A stretch of 64,000 nt of DNA from an uncultured Pseudomonadota bacterium (GTDB taxonomy: Bacteria; Pseudomonadota; Alphaproteobacteria; RF32; CAG-239): NCBI GenBank assembly GCA_947054505.1, contig CAMRWU010000005.1:29484-93483 (forward strand), in the 5' to 3' direction. Below the pieces are notes generated by a model. The model was not told where the DNA came from. It did no database searches and saw nothing but the letters and a program-made list of their open reading frames with translations. Position 1 is the stretch's first letter. Each line of letters starts with the position of its first letter. Positions 33,893 to 43,635 of the stretch are shown here, in pieces. Position numbers and translations under genes: made by a program.

Positions 33893-35364
33893 TATTTCAC
33901 ACTCCTAAAATTAACATCTTTTTCCAAAGCAGAAGCCGCTTTGAAAATACTGGCTTCATCAAAAGCTTTGCCCACCAACTGCATACCAAGAGGCAAACCG
34001 CTTTGCGACAAACCAATCGGCAAACTCATCGCCGGCAATCCCGCTAAAGAAACCGAGACGGTGAAAATATCGTTTAACCACATTGTCAACGGATTTTCTT
34101 GCATAGATTTATCTCCAATCGGAAAAGCCGGTGTCGGTGCTGTCGGCGTCAAAATCAAATCACATTTTTCAAACGCCTTTAAGAAATCCTCCCGAATGAG
34201 CCGACGAACTTTCTGTGCCTTGACATAATAAGCGTCATAATATCCGGCAGACAAAACATATGTTCCCATCATGATACGACGCTTGACTTCCTTACCAAAA
34301 CCGGCCGTACGCGAATTAATATACATATCATCCAAATGTTGTCCGTCAACACGGTTACCAAAACGCAAACCATCATAACGCGCCAAATTAGAAGAAGCTT
34401 CCGCCGGAGCAATAATATAATATGTCGCCAAAGCATATTGTGTATGCGGCAAAGAAACATCCACGATTTCGGCACCGCGAGCTTTCAACATTTCGGCAGC
34501 CTTGTCCCAATAAGCAGCAACCTCAGAATTCAAACCGTCAACCCGATATTCTTTAGGAATACCGATTTTCATACATTTAATATCCTGTCCTAAAAACTTT
34601 TCAAAATCAGGAACCTCAACCTGAGCAGATGTCGCATCACGTTTATCATAACCGGCCATTGTTTTAAGCATAATCGCGCAATCTCGAACATCTTTGGCAA
34701 TCGGTCCTGCCTGATCCAATGATGATGCAAAAGCAATAATACCATAACGAGAACAACGACCATACGTCGGTTTAATTCCGGTCACGCCGCAATAAGCTGA
34801 TGGCTGACGGATTGATCCGCCGGTGTCAGTTCCCGTTGCACCGGCACACATATCTGCAGCAACTGCGGCCGCCGAACCACCGGATGACCCGCCGGAAACC
34901 AAAGGAACATCCTTGCTCCACGGATTAACCACCGGTCCAAAAGCCGATGTTTCATTACTGCCGCCCATTGCAAATTCATCAAGATTAAGCTTGCCCAAAA
35001 AATTTGCTCCTGCATCTAACAACTTTCCGGTAACCGTTGATTCATAAGGCGGCACAAAATTCTTTAAAATATTGGAACAAGCCGTTGTTGCCATACCTTT
35101 GGTACAAAACAAATCCTTAATTCCCAAAGGAATACCTTCAAGTTCACCGGCCTCACCCTTGTTTATTTTTTCCTGACTGACACGTGCGCGCTCCAAAGCT
35201 TGTTCCGGCGCCTCACAGACAAAAGCATTGAGTTTACGGCACTCATCCATCTTTTTGACATAGGCTTCTGTTAACTCAACGGCAGTAAAGTCTTTATTTT
35301 TCAGCCCGTTTTTGGCTTCGCAAATTGTTAATTTTGTTAACTCTGTCATTATACTATCTTTCAT
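33892..35364 (-). CDS. gatA: Asp-tRNA(Asn)/Glu-tRNA(Gln) amidotransferase subunit A
   Basis: A 490-residue amidase-signature protein that releases ammonia from glutamine for GatB. The catalytic triad is visible: Lys83 in PLGIKDLFC, Ser160 in [10 protein letters not shown] and Ser184 in [14 protein letters not shown], with normal spacing. The start is ambiguous: the ATG at 35364 or the one at 35349 (MTELTKLTI, closer to typical GatA). Neither has a strong ribosome site. It lies in the gatC-gatA-gatB set, 58 bases after gatC. Confidence 0.96.
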   Translation of the reverse strand: MKDSIMTELTKLTICEAKNGLKNKDFTAVELTEAYVKKMDECRKLNAFVCEAPEQALERARVSQEKINKGEAGELEGIPLGIKDLFCTKGMATTACSNILKNFVPPYESTVTGKLLDAGANFLGKLNLDEFAMGGSNETSAFGPVVNPWSKDVPLVSGGSSGGSAAAVAADMCAGATGTDTGGSIRQPSAYCGVTGIKPTYGRCSRYGIIAFASSLDQAGPIAKDVRDCAIMLKTMAGYDKRDATSAQVEVPDFEKFLGQDIKCMKIGIPKEYRVDGLNSEVAAYWDKAAEMLKARGAEIVDVSLPHTQYALATYYIIAPAEASSNLARYDGLRFGNRVDGQHLDDMYINSRTAGFGKEVKRRIMMGTYVLSAGYYDAYYVKAQKVRRLIREDFLKAFEKCDLILTPTAPTPAFPIGDKSMQENPLTMWLNDIFTVSVSLAGLPAMSLPIGLSQSGLPLGMQLVGKAFDEASIFKAASALEKDVNFRSVK

Positions 35365-35422
35365 ACATACCTAAAATCACCGAAAATTTGAAAGGCATCG
35401 GCAAAATTTTGCCCCAAACACC

Positions 35423-35710
35423 CTATTCTACAACCTTCGGTACCGCAAAATACCCATATTCTTTCATCGGTGCATTAGCTAAAACAGCCTCGGACTGATT
35501 ACCTTCAGTCACTTCATCAACACGCAACGACAAACAATTTTCATTAACGGAAATCAACGGCTCAACATTATCGGTATTAACTTCCTTAAGTTGTTCCACC
35601 CAATCCAAAATTTTATTAAACTCATCTTCTGTCGCCTGAATCTTATCGTTTTCAATCTTCAGTCGCGACAAAAACGCTATCCTTTTTACTGTTTCCGTAT
35701 CTATAGCCAT
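35423..35710 (-). CDS. gatC: Asp-tRNA(Asn)/Glu-tRNA(Gln) amidotransferase subunit C
   Basis: The 95-residue small subunit holds GatA and GatB together. It shows the usual pattern TVKRIAFLSRLKIENDKI, then LDWVEQLKEVNTDNVEPLIS and LRVDEVTEG, and ends with a KEYGYFAVPKVVE tail. The ATG at 35710 follows AAGGAAAA; the ORF to 35731 would overlap sppA and lacks a site. It lies 13 bases after sppA and before gatA. Confidence 0.93.
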   Translation of the reverse strand: MAIDTETVKRIAFLSRLKIENDKIQATEDEFNKILDWVEQLKEVNTDNVEPLISVNENCLSLRVDEVTEGNQSEAVLANAPMKEYGYFAVPKVVE

Positions 35711-35723
35711 CGCTTTTTCCTTA

Positions 35724-37532
35724 CTAATCATTAAATTTTATTGGCGGCAAAACCGCATCATATTGCCATCTTTTTAAAATAGAAAGCTTTTCCGTGTCAA
35801 TCCCTAATTGTTTGACCAGCACCAAAGATGAAAACATAGGAGCAGAAGACAATACTTCATTCAACTTCTCTTGCAATGTTTTCGGTTTGGGATAAAAAAC
35901 CAGACCAAACTTAGCATCTTCTTCAATTTCAGACAATTTTTTTGCTTCAATAACAGCATCATCCAAGCCACCGATTTTATCAATCAACCCGTTTTCCGCA
36001 GCTTCTCTTCCGAGCCAGATACGTCCTCTTGCCAACTTGTCCAATTGCTTCAAATCAATATTTCTGGCTTTAGAAACTTTTAAAGTAAAATCTTTATATA
36101 TGCGGTCTAAAGACTTGTTAAATATCGACGTTTGTCTTTTGCTAAATTTAAAATTCGGACTAACCGAATTAGCCGTATCAGAAATACCTATGCTACTCCA
36201 ATTCACACCGACCTTGTTCCACAAATCAGCAAAAACCATTTTACCGCCCAACACACCGATAGAACCGGTAAGAGTCGCCCCTTCCGCAAAAATCTTATCT
36301 CCTGCCAAAGCAACAAAATAACCGCCGGAAGCCGCATAATCCCCCATAGAAACCACCAAAGGCAAAGAACGTTCTTTTTTCAAGCGATTAAGCGCATACC
36401 AAATCTCATTAGCTGCCGTATAACTTCCTCCCGGAGAATTGATACGCACGACCAAAGCTTTAATATCCTTGTCTTTTTCAATCTCTTTAATCTGCTTCAA
36501 AACAGTTTGCGAACCGACAACGGCCTCTCCTTGCAAAGAACTATCCGCACTCAAACCTTGATTAATTGTCCCTTCCAAAACCAAAACCGCAATCCTTGGC
36601 TTGGCTGTATTAAAATAACATACTGCGGCATAATCCCTAAGAGAAAGCACCTCCGCATCATATTCTTTTTCCAATGCGGCAATCCAGTCACTTTCATAAA
36701 CAATCTCGTCAATCAACCCTTTTTCTTTGGCATATTCGGCAGAAAACGGAGCTTCGTTCATCATAGTTTCCAACTCTTTCCACTCAACACCGCGTTCTTT
36801 TATTACCATCGCCAAAAGTTCTCCGCTAAGGTAAGAGACCATACGATGCAAGTTCTCTTTATAGGTCTTGGAAATCTTCTTATCCGTCAATGACGCCATT
36901 GCATTCTTATATTCATAACGACTGAAAAACTCAGGTGTCACCCCTATTTTGTTCAACAAACCTCGAACAAACGGAACCTCAACGCTGACACCGGTTAATC
37001 CGACTTCCGCGTTTGGTTGCATGGAAATCTTATCAAACGCTGTTGCCATATAATATTCCTTTGTTCCACCGCCATAAGCACCAAAACCGGTTGAATATAT
37101 GTATGTCTTTTTCCCATTCTGGCGGATCAACTTAATGGTGCGATAAAGCTCCTGAGCCTGCGCCAATCCCAAACCGGAAACATTAACTTTGGCAACAATA
37201 GCCTTGACAGCATCATCTCTGCCAGCGACTTGCAAAGCCGCAAGCAAATCGGCAAAAGACAAAGAGTTACCCTCAGAAACCTCAGTCAACAGATTATCTT
37301 TTCGAACCTCAGCAAAGGAATTATCCAAATCAAGCATCAACAAAGCCCGATCCGGTATCGTAACGGCAGATACATCCGACCGCAACAATCCTAAAACGAC
37401 CAGCAATAACAAAATAAACAAGATACCGAAAATCGCAAAAGCATAGATAACAGACTTAAGTAAAATCTTGGCTGAAACAACCTTCATTTTACTATATCCG
37501 CCAGACGGAAACGGCGTTTTAGGCTCAGACAT
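35724..37532 (-). CDS. sppA: Signal peptide peptidase SppA (67-kDa type)
   Basis: A 602-residue, tandem S49 protein of the long SppA type. One membrane helix near residues 25-50 anchors it, with the rest in the periplasm. The general-base Lys lies in SRYEYKNAMASLTDKK in the first half; the nucleophile Ser lies in GDYAASGGYFVALAGD in the second, followed by LTGSIGVLGGK. It cleaves leftover signal peptides in the membrane. The start at 37532 follows GGGGGAG. First gene in the run to gatCAB. Confidence 0.94.
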   Translation of the reverse strand: MSEPKTPFPSGGYSKMKVVSAKILLKSVIYAFAIFGILFILLLLVVLGLLRSDVSAVTIPDRALLMLDLDNSFAEVRKDNLLTEVSEGNSLSFADLLAALQVAGRDDAVKAIVAKVNVSGLGLAQAQELYRTIKLIRQNGKKTYIYSTGFGAYGGGTKEYYMATAFDKISMQPNAEVGLTGVSVEVPFVRGLLNKIGVTPEFFSRYEYKNAMASLTDKKISKTYKENLHRMVSYLSGELLAMVIKERGVEWKELETMMNEAPFSAEYAKEKGLIDEIVYESDWIAALEKEYDAEVLSLRDYAAVCYFNTAKPRIAVLVLEGTINQGLSADSSLQGEAVVGSQTVLKQIKEIEKDKDIKALVVRINSPGGSYTAANEIWYALNRLKKERSLPLVVSMGDYAASGGYFVALAGDKIFAEGATLTGSIGVLGGKMVFADLWNKVGVNWSSIGISDTANSVSPNFKFSKRQTSIFNKSLDRIYKDFTLKVSKARNIDLKQLDKLARGRIWLGREAAENGLIDKIGGLDDAVIEAKKLSEIEEDAKFGLVFYPKPKTLQEKLNEVLSSAPMFSSLVLVKQLGIDTEKLSILKRWQYDAVLPPIKFND

Positions 37533-37613
37533 TTAACTCCCCCTTAATCTCACATGATTGCAATTTTAATAAATTTGCTGATTTTCTCAATGCTTAATTG
37601 ATTTTTCCACTAT

Positions 37614-37644
37614 AAAAAAATCTCCTGCTTTGTGCAGGAGATTT
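37614..37644 (-). terminator. Terminator of fabI
   Basis: The hairpin AAATCTCCTGC-acaaa-GCAGGAGATTT on the minus strand is followed by seven T; it lies 23 bases past the fabI stop. Confidence 0.88.
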
Positions 37645-37666
37645 TCTTCAATCAACAGCGAAAAGC

Positions 37667-38494
37667 TTATTCGCAGAGCATTTTGCCTGTTTCAACGGCA
37701 GTATCCAGATTAAGCATCCCTTGAATATGATAGCCGCAATCAACGTGAATAACTTCACCGCTGACACCGGCTCCGCAAGGGGACAGCAAACTCATAACCA
37801 TCATGCCGACTTCATCTTGAGTGACATTGCGACGTAACGGCGTATTTAATTCGTTCCAGTGCAAAATCTTACGAAAATCACCAATACCGGAAGCGGCCAA
37901 AGTCTTAATCGGACCGGCAGAAACAGCGTTGACGCGAACACCTTGTTTACCCATATCCATAGCGGCATAACGAACAGAAGCTTCCAACGCAGCCTTAGCA
38001 ACACCCATGATATTGTAGTTTGGCAAAACTCTTTCAGATCCCATGTAAGTCAAGGTAACAATGGCCCCCCCCTCATTCATAATCGGAGAAGCGTATTTAC
38101 AAGCTTCCAAGAATGAGAAGCAAGAAATTTCCATGGTCATTTTGAAGTTATCACGAGTTGTGTCGATTGTACGACCTTTCAATTGATTCTTATCAGAAAA
38201 AGCAATCGCATGAACAACAAAGTCAATTTTGCCCCATTTTTCACCCAACTCTTTAAAACAAGCCTCAACACTTGCGGAGTCGGAAACATCACATTTAATC
38301 AACAAAGGCTCTTTATCCAACTGAGCGGCCAAAGGCTGAACTCTTTTTTCCAGCGCTTCATTCTGATAAGAAATTGCAATCTGAGCACCCTGTGCATTCA
38401 AAGCCTGAGCGATACCCCACGCAATTGACTTATCATTGGCCAAGCCCATAATCAGGCCTTTTTTACCAGCCATCAAAGCTGTCGTTTCCGTCAT
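37667..38494 (-). CDS. fabI: Enoyl-[acyl-carrier-protein] reductase, NADH
   Basis: A 275-residue divergent SDR that reduces enoyl-ACP in the last step of each fatty acid elongation cycle. It has the FabI cofactor region GKKGLIMGLANDKSIAWG, and VVHAIAFSDKNQLKG. The active-site spacing Tyr-x6-Lys is in YNIMGVAKAALEAS, preceded by LTYMGSERVLPNY, and SAGPIKTLAASGI follows. These mark FabI rather than FabL or FabV. It is monocistronic, with its own terminator, and divergent from the YihY gene. Confidence 0.96.
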   Translation of the reverse strand: MTETTALMAGKKGLIMGLANDKSIAWGIAQALNAQGAQIAISYQNEALEKRVQPLAAQLDKEPLLIKCDVSDSASVEACFKELGEKWGKIDFVVHAIAFSDKNQLKGRTIDTTRDNFKMTMEISCFSFLEACKYASPIMNEGGAIVTLTYMGSERVLPNYNIMGVAKAALEASVRYAAMDMGKQGVRVNAVSAGPIKTLAASGIGDFRKILHWNELNTPLRRNVTQDEVGMMVMSLLSPCGAGVSGEVIHVDCGYHIQGMLNLDTAVETGKMLCE

Positions 38495-38604
38495 AACGTT
38501 TTCCTTTTTTCAAAATTAACAGTTAAAATTAAAACTCTTGAATTCTACCCAGACTTCTATAAAATTTAAGCAATTTTGTAAACATTTTTTTTCAAAGGTG
38601 TCAA

Positions 38605-39558
38605 ATGTATCTGAAAAATCACACACAAACCGTGGGATTGTGGCTGTTGAAAAAAACAGTCATCTGCAAAAAGTTCTTAAAATTTTTACTACAGCGCATT
38701 GAAAGCGGCACTATTTTTCGTGTTGCCGCTGCCCTGAGCTACACGTCATTAATCGCCGTTGTTCCGGTTATTGCCATCGGACTGGCCATTTTCTCTGCCT
38801 TTCCGGTATTCAGCAACGCCAAGGAACAATTGCAGGAAATCGTTTTGCAAAACTTTGTTCCCAATATTGAACAGGAAATCACCCAATATTTCAGCGAATT
38901 CATTAATGCCACGGCACAATTGACCACCATCGGCGTTATCGGTATCGCCATCACCGCAATTTTGATGCTGTCAACAATCGAAAACAGCCTAAACTTTATT
39001 TTCAAAGTTTATAAACCGCGCAATATCAAAACCAAAATCACCTTGTATTGGACCGTCATCACATTAGGTCCGTTACTGATAGGTGTTGCAATGTCTATGC
39101 GTGGATACCTGTACGCTCTGCAACAATTTATGCCGGAAGATATTGTTAACTCCGGTTTTTATATCGGAACATTGCTTCCGTCTTTCTTTACAACCCTATC
39201 TTTGGTTTTGCTTTATGTTTTGGTTCCCAACAAAAAAGTTCGCGTTATCCATGCCTTTATCGGTGCAGCAATTGCGGTCTTTATGTTCTACCTGTTGCGC
39301 AAATTCTTCGGACAAATCATCTCTGCCAGTGCTACTTATAAAACCCTTTATGGCGCTATGGCAACGTTACCAATACTTTTGGTGTGGATCTATTGCTCAT
39401 GGATCGTCGTCTTGTTTGGTGCGGTCATGACAGCTTCTCTTGATGAATTTCGCAATCCGACATCCGGTGGCGTCATTGTCAAAACCTACCCTTCTCGTTA
39501 CAAAAACAACAAAAATAAACATCGTGAAAAAAAGTTCTTGCCAAAAGAACAAAAATAG
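38605..39558 (+). CDS. YihY/BrkB-family inner-membrane protein
   Basis: A 317-residue protein with six hydrophobic helices, first near residues 45-65 (SYTSLIAVVPVIAIGLAIF). It has the YihY patterns RVAAALSYTSL, TLPSFFTTLSLVLLYVLVP and YGAMATLPILLVWIYCSW. Once annotated ribonuclease BN, the family is now an uncharacterised inner-membrane group. The basic C-terminal tail (about 35 residues) is cytoplasmic. The recA SOS box overlaps its last codons. Confidence 0.88.
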   Translation: MYLKNHTQTVGLWLLKKTVICKKFLKFLLQRIESGTIFRVAAALSYTSLIAVVPVIAIGLAIFSAFPVFSNAKEQLQEIVLQNFVPNIEQEITQYFSEFINATAQLTTIGVIGIAITAILMLSTIENSLNFIFKVYKPRNIKTKITLYWTVITLGPLLIGVAMSMRGYLYALQQFMPEDIVNSGFYIGTLLPSFFTTLSLVLLYVLVPNKKVRVIHAFIGAAIAVFMFYLLRKFFGQIISASATYKTLYGAMATLPILLVWIYCSWIVVLFGAVMTASLDEFRNPTSGGVIVKTYPSRYKNNKNKHREKKFLPKEQK

Positions 39559-39561
39559 AAC
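39547..39561 (+). promoter_or_regulatory. SOS (LexA) box upstream of recA
   Basis: GAAC-aaaaata-GAAC is a direct repeat with seven bases between, the reverse complement of the alphaproteobacterial LexA box GTTC-N7-GTTC. It lies 59 bases before the recA start, overlapping the end of the upstream gene. A TATAAT at 39594-39599 downstream of it may be the recA -10. Confidence 0.7.
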
Positions 39562-39619
39562 ATAGTATCGATATAAAGATTCGTAATTACAATTATAATT
39601 TATAAAAGGACCAAACAGA

Positions 39620-40648
39620 ATGGATAAAGATAAAGCACTTGACGCGGCCTTAAGTCAAATTGAAAAAGCATTTGGCAAAGGTTCTATCATGCGTATGGGA
39701 CAGGATAATGCCCATATTGATATTGAAGGCATCTCCACCGGTTCACTCGGACTGGATATGGCTTTGGGTATCGGCGGTATGCCTCGCGGCCGTATTGTCG
39801 AAATTTACGGTCCGGAAAGTTCCGGTAAAACCACTCTGGCTCTGAGCGTCATTGCTCAAGCTCAGAAAAAAGGCGGCACCTGTGCTTTTATTGATGCCGA
39901 ACACGCTCTTGATCCATCCTATGCAAAGAAAATCGGCGTTGATATTGAAAACCTGCTGATTTCCCAACCGGATGCCGGAGAACAAGCTTTGGAAATCACC
40001 GATACCTTGGTTCGCTCCGGCGCGATTGACGTTCTGGTCGTTGACTCAGTTGCCGCTCTGGTTCCTAAGGCTGAATTAGAAGGCGAAATGGGAGATTCTC
40101 ACATGGGGTTACAGGCAAGACTGATGAGTCAGGCTCTGCGCAAGTTGACCTCAACGGTTGCCCGTTCCAATACATTAATTATCTTCATCAACCAAATCCG
40201 TATGAAAATCGGTGTTATGTTCGGCAATCCGGAAACCACTACCGGTGGTAACGCACTCAAATTCTATGCTTCCGTCCGTATTGATATCCGTAGCATCGGC
40301 AAAATCAAAGACAAGGAAGATATTATCGGTAGTCAGACCAGAGTCAAAATTGTTAAAAACAAAGTTGCTCCTCCGTTCAAAGTTATTGATTTTGACATCA
40401 TGTATGGTGAAGGTATCTCCAAAACCGGTGAATTGATTGACTTGGGCGTTAAAGCCGGTGTTATTGAAAAATCCGGTTCATGGTTTGCCTACAACGGCGA
40501 CAAACTCGGCCAAGGACGAGAAAACGCCAAGCTGTTCCTCCGAGATAATCCCTCGGTAGCCTTAGAAATCGAAAATAAAATCAAGGCTGATGCAGGTCAT
40601 CTCAGTACCGAGATGATTGGGGACAGTTCTCCTGTTGAAGAAGACTAA
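39620..40648 (+). CDS. recA: Recombinase RecA
   Basis: A 342-residue RecA. Walker A is GPESSGKT (residues 64-71), followed by the catalytic Glu in [13 protein letters not shown], Walker [11 protein letters not shown] and the L2/DNA loop [18 protein letters not shown]. It forms filaments on single-stranded DNA, pairs strands and triggers LexA self-cleavage. The C-terminus is acidic (SSPVEED), as usual. The start follows AAAAGGA. It is under a predicted LexA box and ends in a strong terminator. Confidence 0.98.
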   Translation: MDKDKALDAALSQIEKAFGKGSIMRMGQDNAHIDIEGISTGSLGLDMALGIGGMPRGRIVEIYGPESSGKTTLALSVIAQAQKKGGTCAFIDAEHALDPSYAKKIGVDIENLLISQPDAGEQALEITDTLVRSGAIDVLVVDSVAALVPKAELEGEMGDSHMGLQARLMSQALRKLTSTVARSNTLIIFINQIRMKIGVMFGNPETTTGGNALKFYASVRIDIRSIGKIKDKEDIIGSQTRVKIVKNKVAPPFKVIDFDIMYGEGISKTGELIDLGVKAGVIEKSGSWFAYNGDKLGQGRENAKLFLRDNPSVALEIENKIKADAGHLSTEMIGDSSPVEED

Positions 40649-40653
40649 AAATC

Positions 40654-40683
40654 AAAGGCTTCCTTAAATGGAAGCCTTTTTTA
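40654..40683 (+). terminator. Terminator of recA
   Basis: The hairpin AAAGGCTTCC-ttaaat-GGAAGCCTTT followed by a T run lies 5 bases past the recA stop. Confidence 0.9.
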
Positions 40684-40749
40684 TTGACAGTTGCAATATC
40701 AAATATATACTCCCGATAACTAAATAATTATTAACTAACTCATACAATC

Positions 40750-41286
40750 ATGGAAAATTATTCTTTAACTGCAGTTATCTGCTACGGTATTTCAATGATC
40801 TGCCTTATCATTTATCTCAGCCATTGGAAGCCGCAATTTAGTAGGCGTGTAAGACTGGTTATGCTTTTGTCCGGTATCGCCGCTTTCGTTTTTGGAGCCT
40901 TAGACATTTCTCAAAACTTAAATTGCGCACCGGTAATAAAAATTTTACCCTCTGCTTTTTTAAGCTTGATAAATACTCTCATCAGCATGTTTCTCTGCAA
41001 GATTATTCTTTCTCCCAAAAACACTTTCACGAAAAACATCTTAGGCAACGGCTGGAAACCTTGGCAAAATGTCCTAATGAACAGCGGTATTCTGCTTATT
41101 TGGATAACAGCTTTAACAATACTAAGCGCACGCCTAGATTTTAGTATGTATATACCGTCTCTGGCAATAGTAATAACGTTCTTAGCCGTCTTTGCTCTTT
41201 TTATAATTTTTATTATCGTGATAAAACCAACCCGTTTCATCTTGCGAAAAGTTTTTTCATTTTGCAGATGGATTTTCAAGAAATAA
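40750..41286 (+). CDS. Hypothetical membrane protein
   Basis: The 178-residue protein has about five hydrophobic helices (near residues 5-22, 35-52, 60-80, 108-125 and 132-158) and a basic C-terminal tail (IKPTRFILRKVFSFCRWIFKK). Nothing in it matches a family I recognise. It stands alone after recA and shares a bidirectional terminator with dxs. The ribosome site is weak, and the coding call rests on length, hydrophobicity and codon pattern. Confidence 0.6.
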   Translation: MENYSLTAVICYGISMICLIIYLSHWKPQFSRRVRLVMLLSGIAAFVFGALDISQNLNCAPVIKILPSAFLSLINTLISMFLCKIILSPKNTFTKNILGNGWKPWQNVLMNSGILLIWITALTILSARLDFSMYIPSLAIVITFLAVFALFIIFIIVIKPTRFILRKVFSFCRWIFKK

Positions 41287-41320
41287 AAAAAACACCCTCT
41301 TTGACAGAGGGTGTTTTTTT
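41285..41320. terminator. Bidirectional terminator between the membrane protein and dxs
   Basis: The perfect stem AACACCCTCT/AGAGGGTGTT (loop ttgac) has an A run on one side and a T run on the other. Confidence 0.88.
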
Positions 41321-41325
41321 TCACT

Positions 41326-43077
41326 TTATAATATAACTCTTTTCACATCATCAACAATCTGCGGAACGGTCAGTCTGTATCGCTGATATAACTCAGCCAA
41401 TGGAACACGATCTGTAAATTCCTTACGAGCGCCATAGCACAAAACCTTCATATCGTCGGCGCCGTAAAAACGTGCTATTTTCTCGCCAAAACCACCGTTT
41501 AACACCCCGTTCTCAAGTGTCACCACAAGTTTGTGATTAGCTTTCAAATCATTCAAAAGTTTTCCGTCCAAACCGCTGACATAACGTGGATTTATCAAGG
41601 TCGCATCAATCCCCTGCTCTTTTAGTTGAGCAACAACCTCTTCACCCAGTCCGAAGAAACTGCCCAAAGCCAAAACAGCAACATCTTTCCCTTGACGAAC
41701 AACCTGATACTTATTCAGTTCACCATAATCCTGAGCAACCGGTGCAACAGCGGCATTCACTTGTTGCGGCACACGAATAATCACCGGATGCGATTGTTGT
41801 TCAATCCCCCATTCCAACATTGCCAAATACTCATCTTTGTTGGTCGGAGCCAAATAAACAATATTCGGAATATTTGAAGCCATAGCAATATCAAAACATC
41901 CCAAATGTGTCACATCCATACTTGAGATAGCACCGGCATAAACCAAAATAACCGCGGGATTGTTGTTAATGGCTAAGTCCTGTGAAAGCTGATCATACGT
42001 TCTCTGCAGAAAAGAGCTCCAAACACAAAAAACTGGTTTACAACCGCCTTTTGCCAAAGCCGACGACATCGCCACGGCATGTTCTTCGGCAATACCGACA
42101 TCAACCAAATTTTTGCCCAGCTCCTTGCGGCGCTCCGGTGTCATTCCGAACGCACCGGGAGTTCCCGCTGTCAAAACAACGACATCCTTATCTTTTTTAA
42201 TTTTATCATTCAAAAAATTATAAGTAATATCGTTATAGTTTTCACCGTACATATCAATCGTCGCTTCACCGCTTTCCAAATCAAAAGGAACATTCCAGTG
42301 CCATTTTTCCTGATTTTCCTCGGCATATTTATAGCCTTTGCCTTTCAGCGTGTGCATATGAATAACCACCGGCTTATTAGTGTCCTTAACTTTTTGCAAA
42401 ACATCAATCATTTGAGAGATGGAGTTACCGTCAGCCACATAATGATAATCAAATCCCAACGCCTTGAACATATTGCATTCTGCTTGTCCATCAGTCTCTC
42501 TCAGCAACCGCAAGTTCGTATACAAACCACCCTGATTTTCGGCAATAGACATCTCATTGTCATTAACGATAATAATGATATTGCTACCTAAAACCGCCGC
42601 ATTGCTAAAACCTTCCAAAGCCTCACCGCCGGAAATAGAACCATCACCGATAAGCGCAATCACATTATGTTTTTCGCCTTTCAAATCACGTGCTTTGGCC
42701 AAACCACAAGCCAAACTGATGGAGGTTGACGTATGCCCGATTTTGAAAAAATCGTGTTCGCTTTCATCCTGATTGGTATAACCGGAGATTTTTGCCATTC
42801 CCTCATCTGTCAGAAAACCATCACGCCGACCGGTCAAAATTTTGTGCGGATAGCATTGATGTGACACGTCATAAACAATCTTATCTTTCGGCGTGTCAAA
42901 AACATAATGCAACGCAATTGTCGCTTCGACAACTCCCAAATTCGGCCCAACATGTCCGCCGATTTTACTGTCACGATTCAAAATAGCCGTACGAATTTCA
43001 TCCGCCGCAAGCTTCATTTCCTGTTCAGAAAGCTTTTTAACATCTTCCGGTGAATTAATATGTTCCAAATACGTCAA
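41326..43077 (-). CDS. dxs: 1-deoxy-D-xylulose-5-phosphate synthase
   Basis: A 583-residue thiamine-diphosphate enzyme starting the MEP isoprenoid path from pyruvate and glyceraldehyde-3-P. It has SKIGGHVGPNLGVVEATIAL and IVYDVSHQCYPHKILTGR, the ThDP site ALIGDGSISGGEALEGF, and ENGVLNGGFG near the end; the catalytic Glu is in VGIAEEHAVAMSSALA. The TTG at 43077 (then TYLEHINSPEDVKKLS, as in other DXS) is favoured because GGAGGG lies four bases upstream. The ATGs at 43104 and above would give unusual N-terminal extensions and lie almost at the transcription start. Driven by a MerR-type promoter. Confidence 0.9.
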   Translation of the reverse strand: MTYLEHINSPEDVKKLSEQEMKLAADEIRTAILNRDSKIGGHVGPNLGVVEATIALHYVFDTPKDKIVYDVSHQCYPHKILTGRRDGFLTDEGMAKISGYTNQDESEHDFFKIGHTSTSISLACGLAKARDLKGEKHNVIALIGDGSISGGEALEGFSNAAVLGSNIIIIVNDNEMSIAENQGGLYTNLRLLRETDGQAECNMFKALGFDYHYVADGNSISQMIDVLQKVKDTNKPVVIHMHTLKGKGYKYAEENQEKWHWNVPFDLESGEATIDMYGENYNDITYNFLNDKIKKDKDVVVLTAGTPGAFGMTPERRKELGKNLVDVGIAEEHAVAMSSALAKGGCKPVFCVWSSFLQRTYDQLSQDLAINNNPAVILVYAGAISSMDVTHLGCFDIAMASNIPNIVYLAPTNKDEYLAMLEWGIEQQSHPVIIRVPQQVNAAVAPVAQDYGELNKYQVVRQGKDVAVLALGSFFGLGEEVVAQLKEQGIDATLINPRYVSGLDGKLLNDLKANHKLVVTLENGVLNGGFGEKIARFYGADDMKVLCYGARKEFTDRVPLAELYQRYRLTVPQIVDDVKRVIL

Positions 43078-43117
43078 TTTTCCCTCCGTTAAAATATGAT
43101 TCATATATTTCGAACCT

Positions 43118-43148
43118 ATCATAAATTTTAGAGTTAACTCCAAGTCAA
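43118..43148 (-). promoter_or_regulatory. MerR-type promoter/operator of dxs
   Basis: On the minus strand, -35 TTGACT (43148-43143), spacer TGGAGTTAACTCTAAAATT of 19 bases holding the dyad GAGTTAACTC, and -10 TATGAT (43123-43118). A 19-bp spacer with a central dyad is the hallmark of MerR-family promoters. It faces dxs. Confidence 0.75.
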
Positions 43149-43157
43149 GAGTTTTTA

Positions 43158-43186
43158 TTGACAATGTGGACGTTTTTAAGTATCGT
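43158..43186 (+). promoter_or_regulatory. Candidate promoter of the MerR gene
   Basis: -35 TTGACA (43158-43163), 17-base spacer, -10 TATCGT (43181-43186), with normal spacing. It starts 10 bases from the dxs operator, so bound MerR could also affect it. Confidence 0.5.
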
Positions 43187-43207
43187 CATTCAAAAAAGGG
43201 GAAAAAC

Positions 43208-43633
43208 ATGGGATATTCTATCGGCGAAGTTGCCAAAAAAACTGGTTTGACCACACATACATTGCGTTATTACGAAAAAGAAGGCTTGCTTCCGTTTGTT
43301 CACAAAAGCGGTTCCGGTCTTCGCGTCTTTAGTGATAATGACCTCGGCTGGCTGGCGATGATCGAATGCCTGAAAGACACCGGCATGCCGCTCAAAGGCA
43401 TCAAACAATATATCGACTGGTTTTCAGCCGGAGATGCCACCCTGCCCCAACGTCTGGAAATGTTCCAAAAACACAAAGCCAAAATTCAGGAACAAATCAA
43501 ACAATATCAAAATCACCTCAAAAAAATTGATTTCAAAATCAAACTTTATAAAAAAGCTGTTGAGCTAGGCAACCTCAATCTCGCAATGCAAGATGAAGAA
43601 ATCGAAGCTCAACGCCAAAAAATATACAAATAA
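43208..43633 (+). CDS. MerR-family regulator (AdhR/NmlR-like)
   Basis: A 141-residue MerR protein. The helix-turn-helix is YSIGEVAKKTGLTTHTLRYYEKEGLL (residues 3-28), the wing ends GLRVFSDNDL, and the long dimer helix spans about 75-115. Cys54 in MIECLKDTGM matches the conserved Cys of AdhR/NmlR-type members, which sense aldehydes and other electrophiles; no Cys-rich metal loop is seen at the C-terminus. The start at 43208 follows AGGGG. Four MerR-type promoters lie within 10 kb, and its own promoter is next to one of them. Confidence 0.88.
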   Translation: MGYSIGEVAKKTGLTTHTLRYYEKEGLLPFVHKSGSGLRVFSDNDLGWLAMIECLKDTGMPLKGIKQYIDWFSAGDATLPQRLEMFQKHKAKIQEQIKQYQNHLKKIDFKIKLYKKAVELGNLNLAMQDEEIEAQRQKIYK

Positions 43634-43635
43634 CC

